Below, one piece after another: positions 18,826-26,863 of a stretch of 52,197 nt of DNA; positions within the stretch are counted from its first letter, which is position 1, and each line of letters begins with the position of its first letter. Where the stretch lies: contig JAEUVM010000599.1 in the NCBI GenBank assembly GCA_016787125.1, positions 1 to 52,197 on the forward strand, written 5' to 3'. Under the pieces are notes generated by a model, which was given only the letters and a program-made list of their open reading frames with translations, made no database searches and had not been told where the DNA came from. Made by a program: the position numbers and the translations under genes. The DNA comes from Chitinophagaceae bacterium (GTDB taxonomy: Bacteria > Bacteroidota > Bacteroidia > Chitinophagales > Chitinophagaceae).

Positions 18826-19347
18826 TCAGTTTTCTTTAAGGGAGTAAATACTGAGGAAGGGTTGTACGGGTACCAGGCTGGTCATCCATTCACCGGTTTC
18901 ATTTTCACTTTCCACTGGCGACACAAGGAGATTTTGTCCGACAGAATCATGCCAGAATAGCGGCTTGCTGAAAAAATTTATGGCCACCCGGTGCATTTCC
19001 TTGTTTTTTATGTCTGAATTAATGATCTCAAAACGATAATCCGAAATGCTGAGACAGGTACGGCCGAGGTTGTCGGTAATATCCGGCACCTTACCGCCTA
19101 ATTGCTGTACATAGCCCGTTACCGCAGCGCTGACCAGGAAATGCAGTCTCTCCGCCGCAGGTACCTGCTGCACTAAATCTGAAAAACTGCTGTACTTTTT
19201 TTCCTGGTCATATAGCTGCGCCTGCATCCGGTATTCATTGTAGCTGCTTTCATACACATATTTATCCCATGTCTTCACTGAAGCGGCATCAATGATCTTC
19301 CGGTAGCAAAAGGTGATCGTTCTTTTTGAATTCATGCCTGTCGTCAT
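18826..19347 (-). CDS. Unrecognised protein between dioxygenase and pirin-like genes
   Basis: About 173 residues from ATG 19347 (19335 is equally possible). It opens near MNSKRTITFCYRKIIDAASV and has no signal peptide or membrane helix. Mixed charged and aromatic segments (KTWDKYVYESSYNEYRMQAQ, DYRFEIINSDIKNKE) end in MTSLVPVQPFLSIYSLKEN. I do not recognise a family. It lies 34 bp after the dioxygenase stop and 1 bp before the pirin-like gene, so one transcript of three genes is likely. The frame extends to 19404, but that start would overlap the dioxygenase. Confidence 0.65.
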   Translation of the reverse strand: MTTGMNSKRTITFCYRKIIDAASVKTWDKYVYESSYNEYRMQAQLYDQEKKYSSFSDLVQQVPAAERLHFLVSAAVTGYVQQLGGKVPDITDNLGRTCLSISDYRFEIINSDIKNKEMHRVAINFFSKPLFWHDSVGQNLLVSPVESENETGEWMTSLVPVQPFLSIYSLKEN

Positions 19348-19381
19348 GCTGACATCTTTTTTATCAAAACCGTGGCACCGG

Positions 19382-20101
19382 CTATCCCGCCACATTGATC
19401 GCATGAGTCAATAGATAGCCGCCCGTTAAACTGCCCACTACTGAAGCCTGCTCCACCAACGCTGTATCATCACTGAAAATTCCATCACTGGTGGCATAGG
19501 TATAGCCGCTCATGCCTTTGGTGTAACCGTATGCCTGGCCGGCTGTGCTGTTTACCGTGGCCACACCGCTCCCGCTGCCTTCGGGAAAAGATATTTGTGT
19601 GATCTTGAGTGAAGTGCCCGCTGCATTATATATGTGTACGTGAATGTGTGTGGCCCTGCCGGTATACCATCCGGGGAAAATGGTGGTAAAACTCACCAGC
19701 CCGTTGGCATCGGTGGTTTGCCGGCCACGCAAAAAGTGAAGACTTGTATAGCCCGCTCCGTATTCGGAGTAGTTGCCATCCTTATCACAATGCCATACAT
19801 CCACGATGGCGCCTGCCAGGGCGGCGCAACTGTTGTTGGTGTTTTTGATGGTGATGTTCATCGTCATCAGTACACCCGTTCTGCCATCACGGATATCTGA
19901 TCGAACATAAGACGATGGGCTGAGTGTGGGATAAGGCCCTTCCGTTTCAGTGGGTGCCACGGTACAACTGCCGCTGCCACCACTGCCCGTATCGCCTGAA
20001 CCATCATCTGTTACATCTTTTTTACAGGCCTGCAGAATCAATGGCACCGAAGTGGCGCCGATAAAGAAGTTCTTCAGGAATTTTTTTCTTGATTGTTCCA
20101 T
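19382..20101 (-). CDS. Lipoprotein intradiol ring-cleavage dioxygenase-like protein
   Basis: 239 residues from ATG 20101. A signal peptide ends in the lipobox LQAC (Cys 26), followed by an Asp/Gly/Ser linker. The catalytic part has TEGPYPTL, then DVWHCDKDGNYS with Tyr 111, and GWYTGRATHIHVHI with Tyr 146, His 152 and His 154. These are the two Tyr and two His ligands of the Fe(III) centre in protocatechuate/catechol intradiol dioxygenases. The known reaction is O2-dependent cleavage of catechols between the hydroxyls. As a secreted lipoprotein this one would act on aromatics outside the cytoplasm. No other aromatic-degradation gene is near, so the substrate is unknown. Confidence 0.8.
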   Translation of the reverse strand: MEQSRKKFLKNFFIGATSVPLILQACKKDVTDDGSGDTGSGGSGSCTVAPTETEGPYPTLSPSSYVRSDIRDGRTGVLMTMNITIKNTNNSCAALAGAIVDVWHCDKDGNYSEYGAGYTSLHFLRGRQTTDANGLVSFTTIFPGWYTGRATHIHVHIYNAAGTSLKITQISFPEGSGSGVATVNSTAGQAYGYTKGMSGYTYATSDGIFSDDTALVEQASVVGSLTGGYLLTHAINVAG

Positions 20102-20190
20102 AACCGTTGATTTTTGTGGTTCAAAATTTTGTTTAGTTCGGCTTATTCCCAATTCTGATAGATGATCCGGCATTTTGTATCGTTCAACCG

Positions 20191-20227
20191 GTTTTTTAAA
20201 AACGGGGCGCTGTAGAAACAGTGCCCC
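20191..20227 (-). terminator. Intrinsic terminator-like hairpin
   Basis: Read on the minus strand, GGGGCACTGT (20227-20218), a TTCT loop and ACAGCGCCCC (20213-20204) form a 10-bp stem with one G-U-type mismatch, followed by GTTTTTAAAAAAC. This is the shape of a rho-independent terminator. It lies about 270 bp after the DUF6089 stop and about 100 bp before the dioxygenase start, so it could isolate the dioxygenase operon. The rest of the 20102-20497 gap holds the repeat at 20378-20475 and nothing else I can name. Confidence 0.45.
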
Positions 20228-20377
20228 TCTTTACATCTAACTGCCCGACAAATTCGCTTCCTGTATTGTCGTTCATGTCGCCACTGTTGTGACGGAAATA
20301 GTTGCAACAGGTTAAATGTGTACCGCTGAACAACCCTGATGTATCGGTGAAGCGTTTATTTAAAGTCTGAAAAAATA

Positions 20378-20475
20378 TTCAACACAGAGATGCTGAGTAA
20401 AAGAGATTCACAGGGTATTGGCCCTAAAACTGCTTTTCTCAGTGCAACTCCTATCCTCTGTTCCCCTGTGTTGAA
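20378..20475. repeat. Intergenic inverted repeat bounded by TTCAACACAG
   Basis: TTCAACACAG at 20378-20387 is matched by its exact reverse complement CTGTGTTGAA at 20466-20475. The interior includes AGTAAAAGAGATTCACAGGG, similar in wording to the intergenic DNA at 3772-3860. It is probably a copy of a dispersed intergenic repeat of this genome. Confidence 0.4.
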
Positions 20476-20497
20476 ACTCCTGTTATTGTGATAGCCT

Positions 20498-21247
20498 CTA
20501 ATATCGCATCACCGGACAAGCCAGTGTGTTTTTCTTTCCGGTGCGCAGCAGCACACCCACAGAATAATTCAGGTAATGATCATTCTTATCCGGGTTTACC
20601 GCCTGGCTGAACCCATCCAGGTAATCAGTATAAGAAAGCCGGTAAGATGTTTCGGCGTTTATGCCCAGCCGCTGGGAGAAGAAATATTTTACACCCACTC
20701 CAACCGGTATTACCGGCAGCACTTTCGGCAGGGCATGGGCAGTGTCGGCCGCAAGACCTGCCCATACCTCCGAAGTTTCGGGATCGAAATAAGTGGTACT
20801 GATACGGCTGGCATCAGGCCTTATCTTCAGAAAAGAAAGGCCCCCGCCTGCAAATACATACGGTGAAAATCCTTTCTCCGCATAATTACGGCCCAGTACA
20901 TTCCAGGCAAACTGTACTGATAATTCAGTGACGGGTGTGGTAAAACTGAACGCCCTCAATTTCCTGTACTCGGGATTATCATACAAGCCTTCATCACCTG
21001 CCAGCTTTCCCCTGAACAAAACCGCCCGTACGGAAAAGGATGGTGATAACAACCGGCCGGCCTGCAGACCAAAGGAAAATTTCTGTGTTTTGAAAGAGCC
21101 GAAACGGTTTGGTGTAAGATCGCCCTGGTAAACAAGGAAGCCAAGATTAAACCCGAATTCATACTTCGGATTGCTTTGCTGGGCACTGACTGTTGCAAAA
21201 AACCCTGTCGTAATAACTACTGTACATACTGCTGTTAATCGCTTCAT
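20498..21247 (-). CDS. DUF6089-like outer-membrane beta-barrel protein
   Basis: 249 residues from ATG 21247. A signal peptide (MKRLTAVCTVVITTGFFATV, cleavage near SAQQ) is followed by EFGFNLGFLVYQGDLTPNRF, YVFAGGGLSFLKI, VGVGVKYFFSQRLGINAETS and YRLSYTDYLDG. This is the eight-stranded small-barrel pattern of Bacteroidota DUF6089 proteins. Function is not established; it is an outer-membrane protein by fold. The frame reaches 21295, but the extra residues precede the signal peptide. About 190 bp separate it from the LytTR gene. Confidence 0.7.
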   Translation of the reverse strand: MKRLTAVCTVVITTGFFATVSAQQSNPKYEFGFNLGFLVYQGDLTPNRFGSFKTQKFSFGLQAGRLLSPSFSVRAVLFRGKLAGDEGLYDNPEYRKLRAFSFTTPVTELSVQFAWNVLGRNYAEKGFSPYVFAGGGLSFLKIRPDASRISTTYFDPETSEVWAGLAADTAHALPKVLPVIPVGVGVKYFFSQRLGINAETSYRLSYTDYLDGFSQAVNPDKNDHYLNYSVGVLLRTGKKNTLACPVMRY

Positions 21248-21441
21248 CGGACAATTTTTAAGATGATAAATAAAATCTCCGGGCAGAAGCGACATGACTT
21301 GTCCTGCATTATACAGGTTAAAAACAAATGGTGATACAGGAAGGCGAATTACTTGCCAAACGCAAAAAAACCCATTTCATTTTTGGAAGAATGTTAAAGA
21401 AATGCTGGAATGAAATTTGATAGAATTATGACGCTGTTACA

Positions 21442-22140
21442 TTAAACCTTTTTCCATTCATTGATGAAGCCGGCATAGCTGTCGCTGATGGGTAGTTCTG
21501 TGCCGGAAATTAATTTTGCTTTCCGGTTCAGTACAGATTTTACTTTACCCGCAGCCACGATATAGCTGCGGTGTATCCGTTTGAACTGACCGGCCGGCAG
21601 TTTTTCCAGCACTTTTTTCATGGTGAGCAGTGTCATTACCGGTTTGCTGCCGGTTAAATGGATACGGATATAATCTTCCAGGCTTTCGATGTATTCAATA
21701 TCTGCCAGCGGCACTTTCACCATGCGGTATTCCGAATACACAAAGAGGTTTTCAGCCGCCGCCTGGCGGGGCTTCATCTTATAGTCATAGTACTCCGTAG
21801 CCTTGGCCACTGCTTTGGCAAACCGGTCGAAGCTGATCGGTTTTAATAAATAATCCACAGCATCCAGGTCAAACCCTTCCACGGCAAACTGTTTATGTGC
21901 CGTGGTAAAAATGATCATCGGTTTCTCCTCCAGGGAACGGACGAGGTCGAGCCCGGTGATGTCGGGCATATTGATATCAATAAACAACAGGTCGGCCGGA
22001 TGCTGCCGCAGGTATTCACTGCCGCTGATGGCATCATCAAACGTATGAAGCAATTGCAACTCCGGGCACCGGGAGCAATACTCCTTTATCAATGCCAGTG
22101 CCAGCGGCTCATCATCTATGGCAATACATTTCAGCGGCAT
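21442..22140 (-). CDS. LytTR-family response regulator
   Basis: 232 residues. The receiver domain (1-120) has the acidic pair IDDEP and the phospho-acceptor Asp 55 in FIDINMPD, then FTTAHKQFAVEGFDLDAVDY. The C-terminal LytTR DNA-binding domain covers about 130-230 (ADIEYIESLEDYIRIHL, FKRIHRSYIV). It is the partner of the histidine kinase whose stop lies 11 bp upstream. The family binds direct repeats and controls one or a few targets. Confidence 0.93.
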   Translation of the reverse strand: MPLKCIAIDDEPLALALIKEYCSRCPELQLLHTFDDAISGSEYLRQHPADLLFIDINMPDITGLDLVRSLEEKPMIIFTTAHKQFAVEGFDLDAVDYLLKPISFDRFAKAVAKATEYYDYKMKPRQAAAENLFVYSEYRMVKVPLADIEYIESLEDYIRIHLTGSKPVMTLLTMKKVLEKLPAGQFKRIHRSYIVAAGKVKSVLNRKAKLISGTELPISDSYAGFINEWKKV

Positions 22141-22151
22141 AGGTTGTAAAA

Positions 22152-23243
22152 TTAAGCCTGGAGGTTCAACTGTACGGTAAACAGGTTATTAGCTGTATTT
22201 ATATCCAAAAAATGTTTGTTGGGGTACAAATGTTCCAGCCGCTTGCGGGCATTGAGAATACCGGTACCCTTACGGGTTTCCTGCTTCCGTCCTTCAAAGA
22301 TGCGGTTCTGGCAAAAGAAAGTGATATTATGCTCATCCGCCTTCAGCTTGATGGTGATAGCCGAAGATTCATGGCTGCTCACACCATATTTAAATACATT
22401 TTCGGTAAAGGTCATCAGTATCAGCGGACTGATCTTTTTATCTATCGTGGTACCTGTTACAGACAGGTTCACCTGCATCTTTTCTCCCAGCCGCATCCGC
22501 TGCAGGTCAATAAAATCATTCATACAACTGATCTCACTGTCAAGCGGTACAAAATCAGCCTGCACCTCATCCGTCACATACCGCATGATGTTCGAAAGTT
22601 TCATGATGGCCGGACCAGTATTGTCATTCTTTGTTACCGCAAGCGAATAAATATTATTGAGTGTATTGAAAAGGAAATGCGGGTTCACCTGTGATTTCAA
22701 TATAGACAGTTCGGCATTAGCCCTGTCGGCTTCCGCCTGCAGCACACGTTGTTCGGCTGTGCGCCATCTCCTGGCTACAGGGATAGCCGTACTCAGCGAC
22801 CAGATCGTTACAAACATGATGATGCTGTTAATATCCACCTGCCGACGAACCGGGCCCATCCGGGGCATGTTGCCGGGAGGCGGCGGACCAGGTTTCCTGT
22901 CTGCAGGCCAACCCATCTCACGGGGAGGCGGCGTCAGCGACATCAGCCTGTCGAATGGCTGGATAAAATACACCGCCACCAACAATGCCACCGATACCAC
23001 AGCATACAACAGGTACCGTTTGGCCAGGAACAACTTTGGTGTGACAAAAAAGAAATTAAAATAAAACAGGAAAAGGAACACCAGCCCAAACACAATAAAG
23101 GAAGGTGAATACAGCATGTGCCAGGCAGATTGATCATTACTATCCAGTCCATTGGCAAAAAAACCAATCACGATGCTGAAGAAGAATAACCAGCCCGCCA
23201 CATGGCCTGCAATATGTATCAACCGGGTTCGCATCTGCTGCAA
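22152..23243 (-). CDS. LytS/YehU-type sensor histidine kinase (His_kinase family)
   Basis: 363 residues. Four hydrophobic helices lie within residues 10-155, with a periplasmic or loop segment rich in Pro (PPPREMGWPADRKPGPPPPG). The His_kinase motif SQVNPHFLFNTLNNIYSLA carries the phospho-acceptor His 189, and an ATPase domain follows (LILMTFTENVFKYG as N-box, GTGILNARKRLEHLY as G-box). The layout is usual for the two-component systems paired with LytTR regulators. No sensor domain is obvious. The next gene upstream is divergent and B12-controlled. Confidence 0.92.
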   Translation of the reverse strand: MQQMRTRLIHIAGHVAGWLFFFSIVIGFFANGLDSNDQSAWHMLYSPSFIVFGLVFLFLFYFNFFFVTPKLFLAKRYLLYAVVSVALLVAVYFIQPFDRLMSLTPPPREMGWPADRKPGPPPPGNMPRMGPVRRQVDINSIIMFVTIWSLSTAIPVARRWRTAEQRVLQAEADRANAELSILKSQVNPHFLFNTLNNIYSLAVTKNDNTGPAIMKLSNIMRYVTDEVQADFVPLDSEISCMNDFIDLQRMRLGEKMQVNLSVTGTTIDKKISPLILMTFTENVFKYGVSSHESSAITIKLKADEHNITFFCQNRIFEGRKQETRKGTGILNARKRLEHLYPNKHFLDINTANNLFTVQLNLQA

Positions 23244-23405
23244 AGGAAGTTACCAATAAGTTAACTGTGGCAATGTACCGCCATAACGGCAGATTGTATG
23301 GATGAAACCGGTAAAATATCATTGCACAAAAACAATTTCTCCTGCCGCCCGGCAACTTCCCACCATCCTGTTGATAACTCCTTCCGGCAAAAACAAACGC
23401 CGCCT

Positions 23406-23413
23406 TACATTTG
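23406..23413 (+). promoter_or_regulatory. -7 box of the promoter for the B12 riboswitch/btuB transcript
   Basis: TACATTTG is an exact match to the Bacteroidota -7 consensus TAnnTTTG and ends about 6 bp before the first conserved riboswitch bases. It would place the transcript start just ahead of the aptamer. The -33 element is weak (a TTG in GTTGATAAC upstream). Confidence 0.5.
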
Positions 23414-23419
23414 CACTGA

Positions 23420-23602
23420 TTTGGTTTCCCGGCCCGCCGGGATGAAAAGGGAAGCCGGTGAAAATCCGGCGCTATCCCCGTAGCTGTAAAGGCCTCCTTT
23501 GTGTAACAACAAAAGAGCTCCGGTTTTTGAAGACATACCACTGTTTCACCCAACGAAACGGGAAGGTTTCAAAAACGCCACAAGCCAGAAGACCTGCCAG
23601 AT
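23420..23602 (+). promoter_or_regulatory. Cobalamin (adenosylcobalamin-type) riboswitch
   Basis: The hallmarks appear in order: TTGGTTTCCC at the start, then GGGAAGCCGGTGAAAATCCG, then CGCTATCCCCGTAGCTGTAA, and at the 3' end AAGCCAGAAGACCTGCC. These are the conserved core and closing strand of the B12 aptamer. In known cases ligand binding lowers expression of B12 uptake genes. The btuB-like gene begins about 110 bp downstream. A short stem candidate (CTTTCGGGTGAAAG, around 23622-23635) and no long U-run follow, so control is more likely of translation than by termination. Confidence 0.93.
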
Positions 23603-23711
23603 CACAGTATCATTTTTCAGCTTTCGGGTGAAAGGCTTGAAGATCTATAGAATGTAAGGGCATTCTTTTATTTCTTCTCTCATTTCCTGGAAGCAGTCAC
23701 ACAAAAATTTC

Positions 23712-25691
23712 ATGTATATGAAAAAGAATTTTTTTGTGCTGGCTGCTGTTATTATCAGCACGCAGCTACCACAACCATTACTGGCGCAAACAGACAGTAC
23801 CGCCCGCTCATTAGATGAGGCCGTTATCACCGCCAACAGGTATCCCGGCAAAACATCCCTCACCGGGAAAGTGGTCACCATCATCACCCGTGAACAACTG
23901 GAGCGCAGCGGCGTAAAAGACCTGTCGCAACTGCTCGCCGAACAAACCGGTATCTATATCGGCGGCGCCAACAGTAATGCCGGTAAAGACAAAAGCCTTT
24001 ACCTGCGTGGTGCAAGAATAGACCATACCCTTATTACACTGGATGGTGTGCCTATGTACGACCCTTCGGGTATCGGTGGCAACTTCGACATCCGCAACCT
24101 CCCGTTGAATAATATCGAACGGATAGAAATACTGAAAGGGAGCCAGTCCACCCTTTACGGCAGCGATGCCATTGCCGGTGTAATCAATATCATCACCCGC
24201 AAACCGGCTGAAAAGAAAATAGCGGCCAATGCCCTGCTGGCCGCCGGCAGCTTTGGTACCATTAAGACCAATGCAGGTATCAACGGCCGTACCGGCAAGG
24301 TGGATTATAATGCCGGCTTTACTTACCACCACACCAACGGTATTGATGAAGCAGAAAATAAAAACAACACACCCGGTACTGATAAGGATGGATTTACCCA
24401 ATACGGCATACAGCTTGGCGGAGGTTTCAGGCCCACAGACAAAATCTATATTCAACCCCATCTCCGCTACAGCAGCATCAACGGCGATATAGACCAGGGC
24501 GCCTTTACCGATGAACTGGATTATACCTATACACAAAAAAGCTGGCAGGCCGGTGTACGTAACGAACTCAGTTTTGGTAAAAGCAAACTGCTGCTGAACT
24601 ATAATTATAATAACATCAACCGCACGTACATTGATGATTCAGTAAAAAGCCGCAACGGGTTCGATACCTATTCCAAGGGAAACTATACCGGCAACGAACA
24701 TTTTGCCGATGCCTTCCTTACCACACCATTGGGTAAGGAAGTGAAGTTATCTGCCGGGGCCGACTTCCGCCATTCCGCCAGCAACCAGGAGTATATGTCT
24801 ATCGGATTCTTCGGTCCCTACAGTACAAAGTACAGCGACGACAGCCTGAATCAAAACCAGCTCGGCGTATATGCCGCATTGAACTGGAACAGCCAAAAAC
24901 AATTCAACCTGGAAACAGGTGGCCGCATCAATTTTCATTCAGCTTATGGTAATCATGCCGTGTACAATGTCAATCCTTCCTGGCTGATCAATAAAAAAGT
25001 AAAGTTGTTTGCCAACCTTTCTTCCGGATATCGCACCCCTTCTCTCTACCAGTTATATTCCGAGTATGGCAATAAAGACCTGCAACCCGAAGCAGCCACC
25101 ACTGCCGAAGCAGGTGTGCAATACCTCGCTGCTGACAACCGTTTCACCGGCCGCATCGCAGGTTTTACCCGAAGCGTAAAAGATGTCATCTTCTTTTATT
25201 ACAACAGCTCCACCTTCCAATCACAGTATATCAACCAGGATAAACAAAAAGACCACGGACTGGAAGCAGAAGCCTCTTTTACTCCCGGTAAAAATATTAC
25301 CCTGAGAGCCTTTTATACTTATGTAACCGGCGAGGTAACCACCATCAGCAATGGTAAAGACACCACTTATTTCAACCTCATCAGGCGGCCGAAGTCGGCT
25401 GGTGGAATCTTTGCCGGAAGCCATATTACCAAGCAACTATACCTCAGCAGCAATCTTTCTTTTACCGGCAAACGAAAAGATGCCTACTTCGATAACAATA
25501 CGTTCAGCACCGTAAACGTAACGCTTGACGGTTATCTTTTGTGGGATGTATATGCCGAATACAGTGTATTGAAGAGCAAACTAAAACTGTTTGCCGACCT
25601 GCGAAATATTGCCGGCAGCCGCTACCAGGAAATAGCCGGTTTTAATACCATGCGTTTCAATGGTACCGGTGGCATTCGTTTTAGTTTTTAA
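23712..25691 (+). CDS. btuB: BtuB-like TonB-dependent cobalamin receptor
   Basis: 659 residues (ATG 23712; 23718 also possible). Signal peptide with cleavage near LLAQT. The TonB-box and plug region reads EAVITANRYPGKTSLTGKVV, ISQL-like repeats, LYLRGARIDHTLITLDGVPM and IEILKGSQSTLYGSDAIAGV, closely BtuB-like. The barrel ends in TMRFNGTGGIRFSF. The family transports cobamides across the outer membrane with TonB energy. The upstream B12 riboswitch fixes the substrate class better than the sequence alone does. A cysteine-rich CWC gene follows in the same direction. Confidence 0.9.
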   Translation: MYMKKNFFVLAAVIISTQLPQPLLAQTDSTARSLDEAVITANRYPGKTSLTGKVVTIITREQLERSGVKDLSQLLAEQTGIYIGGANSNAGKDKSLYLRGARIDHTLITLDGVPMYDPSGIGGNFDIRNLPLNNIERIEILKGSQSTLYGSDAIAGVINIITRKPAEKKIAANALLAAGSFGTIKTNAGINGRTGKVDYNAGFTYHHTNGIDEAENKNNTPGTDKDGFTQYGIQLGGGFRPTDKIYIQPHLRYSSINGDIDQGAFTDELDYTYTQKSWQAGVRNELSFGKSKLLLNYNYNNINRTYIDDSVKSRNGFDTYSKGNYTGNEHFADAFLTTPLGKEVKLSAGADFRHSASNQEYMSIGFFGPYSTKYSDDSLNQNQLGVYAALNWNSQKQFNLETGGRINFHSAYGNHAVYNVNPSWLINKKVKLFANLSSGYRTPSLYQLYSEYGNKDLQPEAATTAEAGVQYLAADNRFTGRIAGFTRSVKDVIFFYYNSSTFQSQYINQDKQKDHGLEAEASFTPGKNITLRAFYTYVTGEVTTISNGKDTTYFNLIRRPKSAGGIFAGSHITKQLYLSSNLSFTGKRKDAYFDNNTFSTVNVTLDGYLLWDVYAEYSVLKSKLKLFADLRNIAGSRYQEIAGFNTMRFNGTGGIRFSF

Positions 25692-25707
25692 TGGTAAAAA
25701 GATTTAT

Positions 25708-25923
25708 ATGTGCCGGCATGAAATAAAAAATTGTCCCCGCTGCCAGCAGGTTTTTGAATGCAAACCCGGCAATATAGCGCAATGCCAGTGTTATGGCATT
25801 GCGCTTACGGCTGAACAACGTGCCTATGCAGAGCAGCGATATGCAGACTGCCTCTGTGCGGCCTGCCTGCAGCAACTGGCGCAGGAATGGGACCTGTTTA
25901 AAGAGAAATATGTGTACCGATAG
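25708..25923 (+). CDS. Cysteine-rich CWC-family small protein
   Basis: 71 residues starting MCRHEIKNCPRCQQVFECKP. Nine cysteines (for example C9/C12, C18, C26/C28, C48/C50/C53) in paired CxxC or CxC spacing match the cysteine-rich CWC pattern and suggest a zinc- or iron-binding fold. The family occurs next to cobalamin and TonB-receptor genes in Bacteroidota, but its role is not established. It follows btuB by 16 bp and is probably in the B12-controlled transcript. Confidence 0.75.
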   Translation: MCRHEIKNCPRCQQVFECKPGNIAQCQCYGIALTAEQRAYAEQRYADCLCAACLQQLAQEWDLFKEKYVYR

Positions 25924-25947
25924 TTACTTTTGTAAAAACCAGCGCAC

Positions 25948-26544
25948 ATGCCATTTAATACCCAGGAATTTCTCACCCTCACCTTCACGCTTTTTGCGGT
26001 GATAGATGTGGTGGGTTCGGTGCCCATGCTCATTTCCATCAAACAGAAAATGGGAGGCATCAATGCCTGGAAGGTAACGCTGATCTCCGGGGCGCTGATG
26101 GTGCTATTTTTCTTTATCGGCAAGCCGTTTCTGAATGTGCTGGGGGTTGATATCCGGTCTTTTGCGGTGGCAGGCTCCATCGTCATCTTCATACTCGGAC
26201 TGGAGATGGTGCTGGGTATAGAATTTTTCAAACCGGAAAAGGGAACACCTTCGGGTACCATTGTACCCATCGCTTTTCCGCTGATAGCGGGCAGTGGTAC
26301 GCTGACCACCATCATGTCGCTCAAGGCCACGTTTGAAAAGTCGCCCACCAAGAATGAATACATGATCTTGCTGGCCATATTGGTGAACCTCATTGTCATA
26401 TACCTGGTGCTCCGTTCGCTGAATGTGATAGAAAGGGTGCTTGGAAAGGCAGGTTTATTAGCGGTAAGAAAGTTTTTTGGCGTAATTTTGCTGGCCATTG
26501 CCGTAAAAGTGTTCTCACAAAACGCCAGTGGGTTGATCAAATGA
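25948..26544 (+). CDS. MarC-family inner-membrane protein
   Basis: 198 residues with six hydrophobic helices. FFLTLTFTLFAVIDVVGSVP-like opening (here FLTLTFTLFAVIDVVGSVPM), then SVPMLISI, FFIGKPFLNVLGVDIRSFAV, VPIAFPLIAGSGTLTTIMSL and a last helix near FFGVILLAIAVKVFSQ. MarC proteins were once linked to multiple antibiotic resistance but are of unknown transport function. It starts 24 bp after the CWC gene, so it may share the B12 transcript. It is the last host gene before the tRNA and the mobile element. Confidence 0.88.
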   Translation: MPFNTQEFLTLTFTLFAVIDVVGSVPMLISIKQKMGGINAWKVTLISGALMVLFFFIGKPFLNVLGVDIRSFAVAGSIVIFILGLEMVLGIEFFKPEKGTPSGTIVPIAFPLIAGSGTLTTIMSLKATFEKSPTKNEYMILLAILVNLIVIYLVLRSLNVIERVLGKAGLLAVRKFFGVILLAIAVKVFSQNASGLIK

Positions 26545-26556
26545 GCAAAAATTGGT

Positions 26557-26649
26557 AAATGTGGGAATATGAAAATGTGAAAATGATGAAAGCGACCAGG
26601 AATAAAGGGTTCATTTTCATATTTTCAAATTAGCACATTATCACATTTT
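26557..26649. repeat. AT-rich inverted repeat between marC-like gene and tRNA-Arg
   Basis: A purine-rich stretch of AATATGAAAATGTGAAAATG type (26557-26590) faces its approximate reverse complement (26610-26649, TTCATTTTCATATTTTC plus CACATTATCACATTTT). It can fold into a long imperfect hairpin and could end transcription from the B12 operon, but it has no GC-rich stem. Similar ATGTGAAAAT repeats are common between genes in Bacteroidota. Confidence 0.4.
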
Positions 26650-26652
26650 CCC

Positions 26653-26724
26653 GGCCTCGTAGTACAATGGATAGTATAAGAGTTTCCGAAGCTCCAGATA
26701 CAGGTTCGATTCCTGTCGAGGCTA
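26653..26724 (+). tRNA. tRNA-Arg (anticodon CCG)
   Basis: 72 bases that fold as a full cloverleaf. Acceptor stem GGCCTCG/CGAGGCT (first pair G-U); D-stem GTAC/GTAT; anticodon stem AGAGT/GCTCC (one A-C mismatch at the top) with loop TTCCGAA, giving CCG for codon CGG; T-arm ACAGG-TTCGATT-CCTGT; discriminator A. The CCA end is not encoded. The 3' part of the gene borders the mobile element and is the likely attachment site of the neighbouring integrase. Confidence 0.92.
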
Positions 26725-26742
26725 CATCTCCACTAATTTAAT

Positions 26743-26821
26743 GGGAATTAAAAAAACAGAAAACCTTACGAAGTCCTTGACTGGTAAGGTTTTCTGCGTT
26801 TAAGTACTCTTTTTAATTCCC
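26743..26821. repeat. Nested perfect inverted repeat next to the tRNA and integrase
   Basis: An outer pair, GGGAATTAAAAA (26743-26754) and TTTTTAATTCCC (26810-26821), encloses an inner perfect 13-bp pair, CAGAAAACCTTAC (26757-26769) and GTAAGGTTTTCTG (26784-26796). A 14-base loop and about 15 unpaired bases complete it. It is 18 bp from the tRNA end and could serve as a terminator, a cruciform or recombinase-related DNA at the element end. Confidence 0.6.
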
Positions 26822-26839
26822 GTGAACTCCCGTTAATTC

Positions 26840-26863
26840 GTTTACGGTTTTGTTTACGGTTTT
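26840..26863. repeat. Tandem 12-bp direct repeat, possible integrase arm sites
   Basis: GTTTACGGTTTT occurs twice without a gap (26840-26851 and 26852-26863), 28 bp before the integrase start codon. Short direct repeats at this place in tRNA-inserted elements are often arm-type binding sites for the recombinase. A role in expression of the integrase is the alternative. Confidence 0.4.

Noticed and set aside
23811..24536. Minus-strand frame of 241 codons inside the btuB-like gene
   Set aside because: Antisense to a clear TonB-dependent receptor; the translation has no signal, domain or neighbour support.
25824..26540. Minus-strand frame of 238 codons opposite the CWC and MarC-like genes
   Set aside because: Both genes on the plus strand are recognised families; the antisense product is Ser/Thr/Pro-rich shadow sequence.
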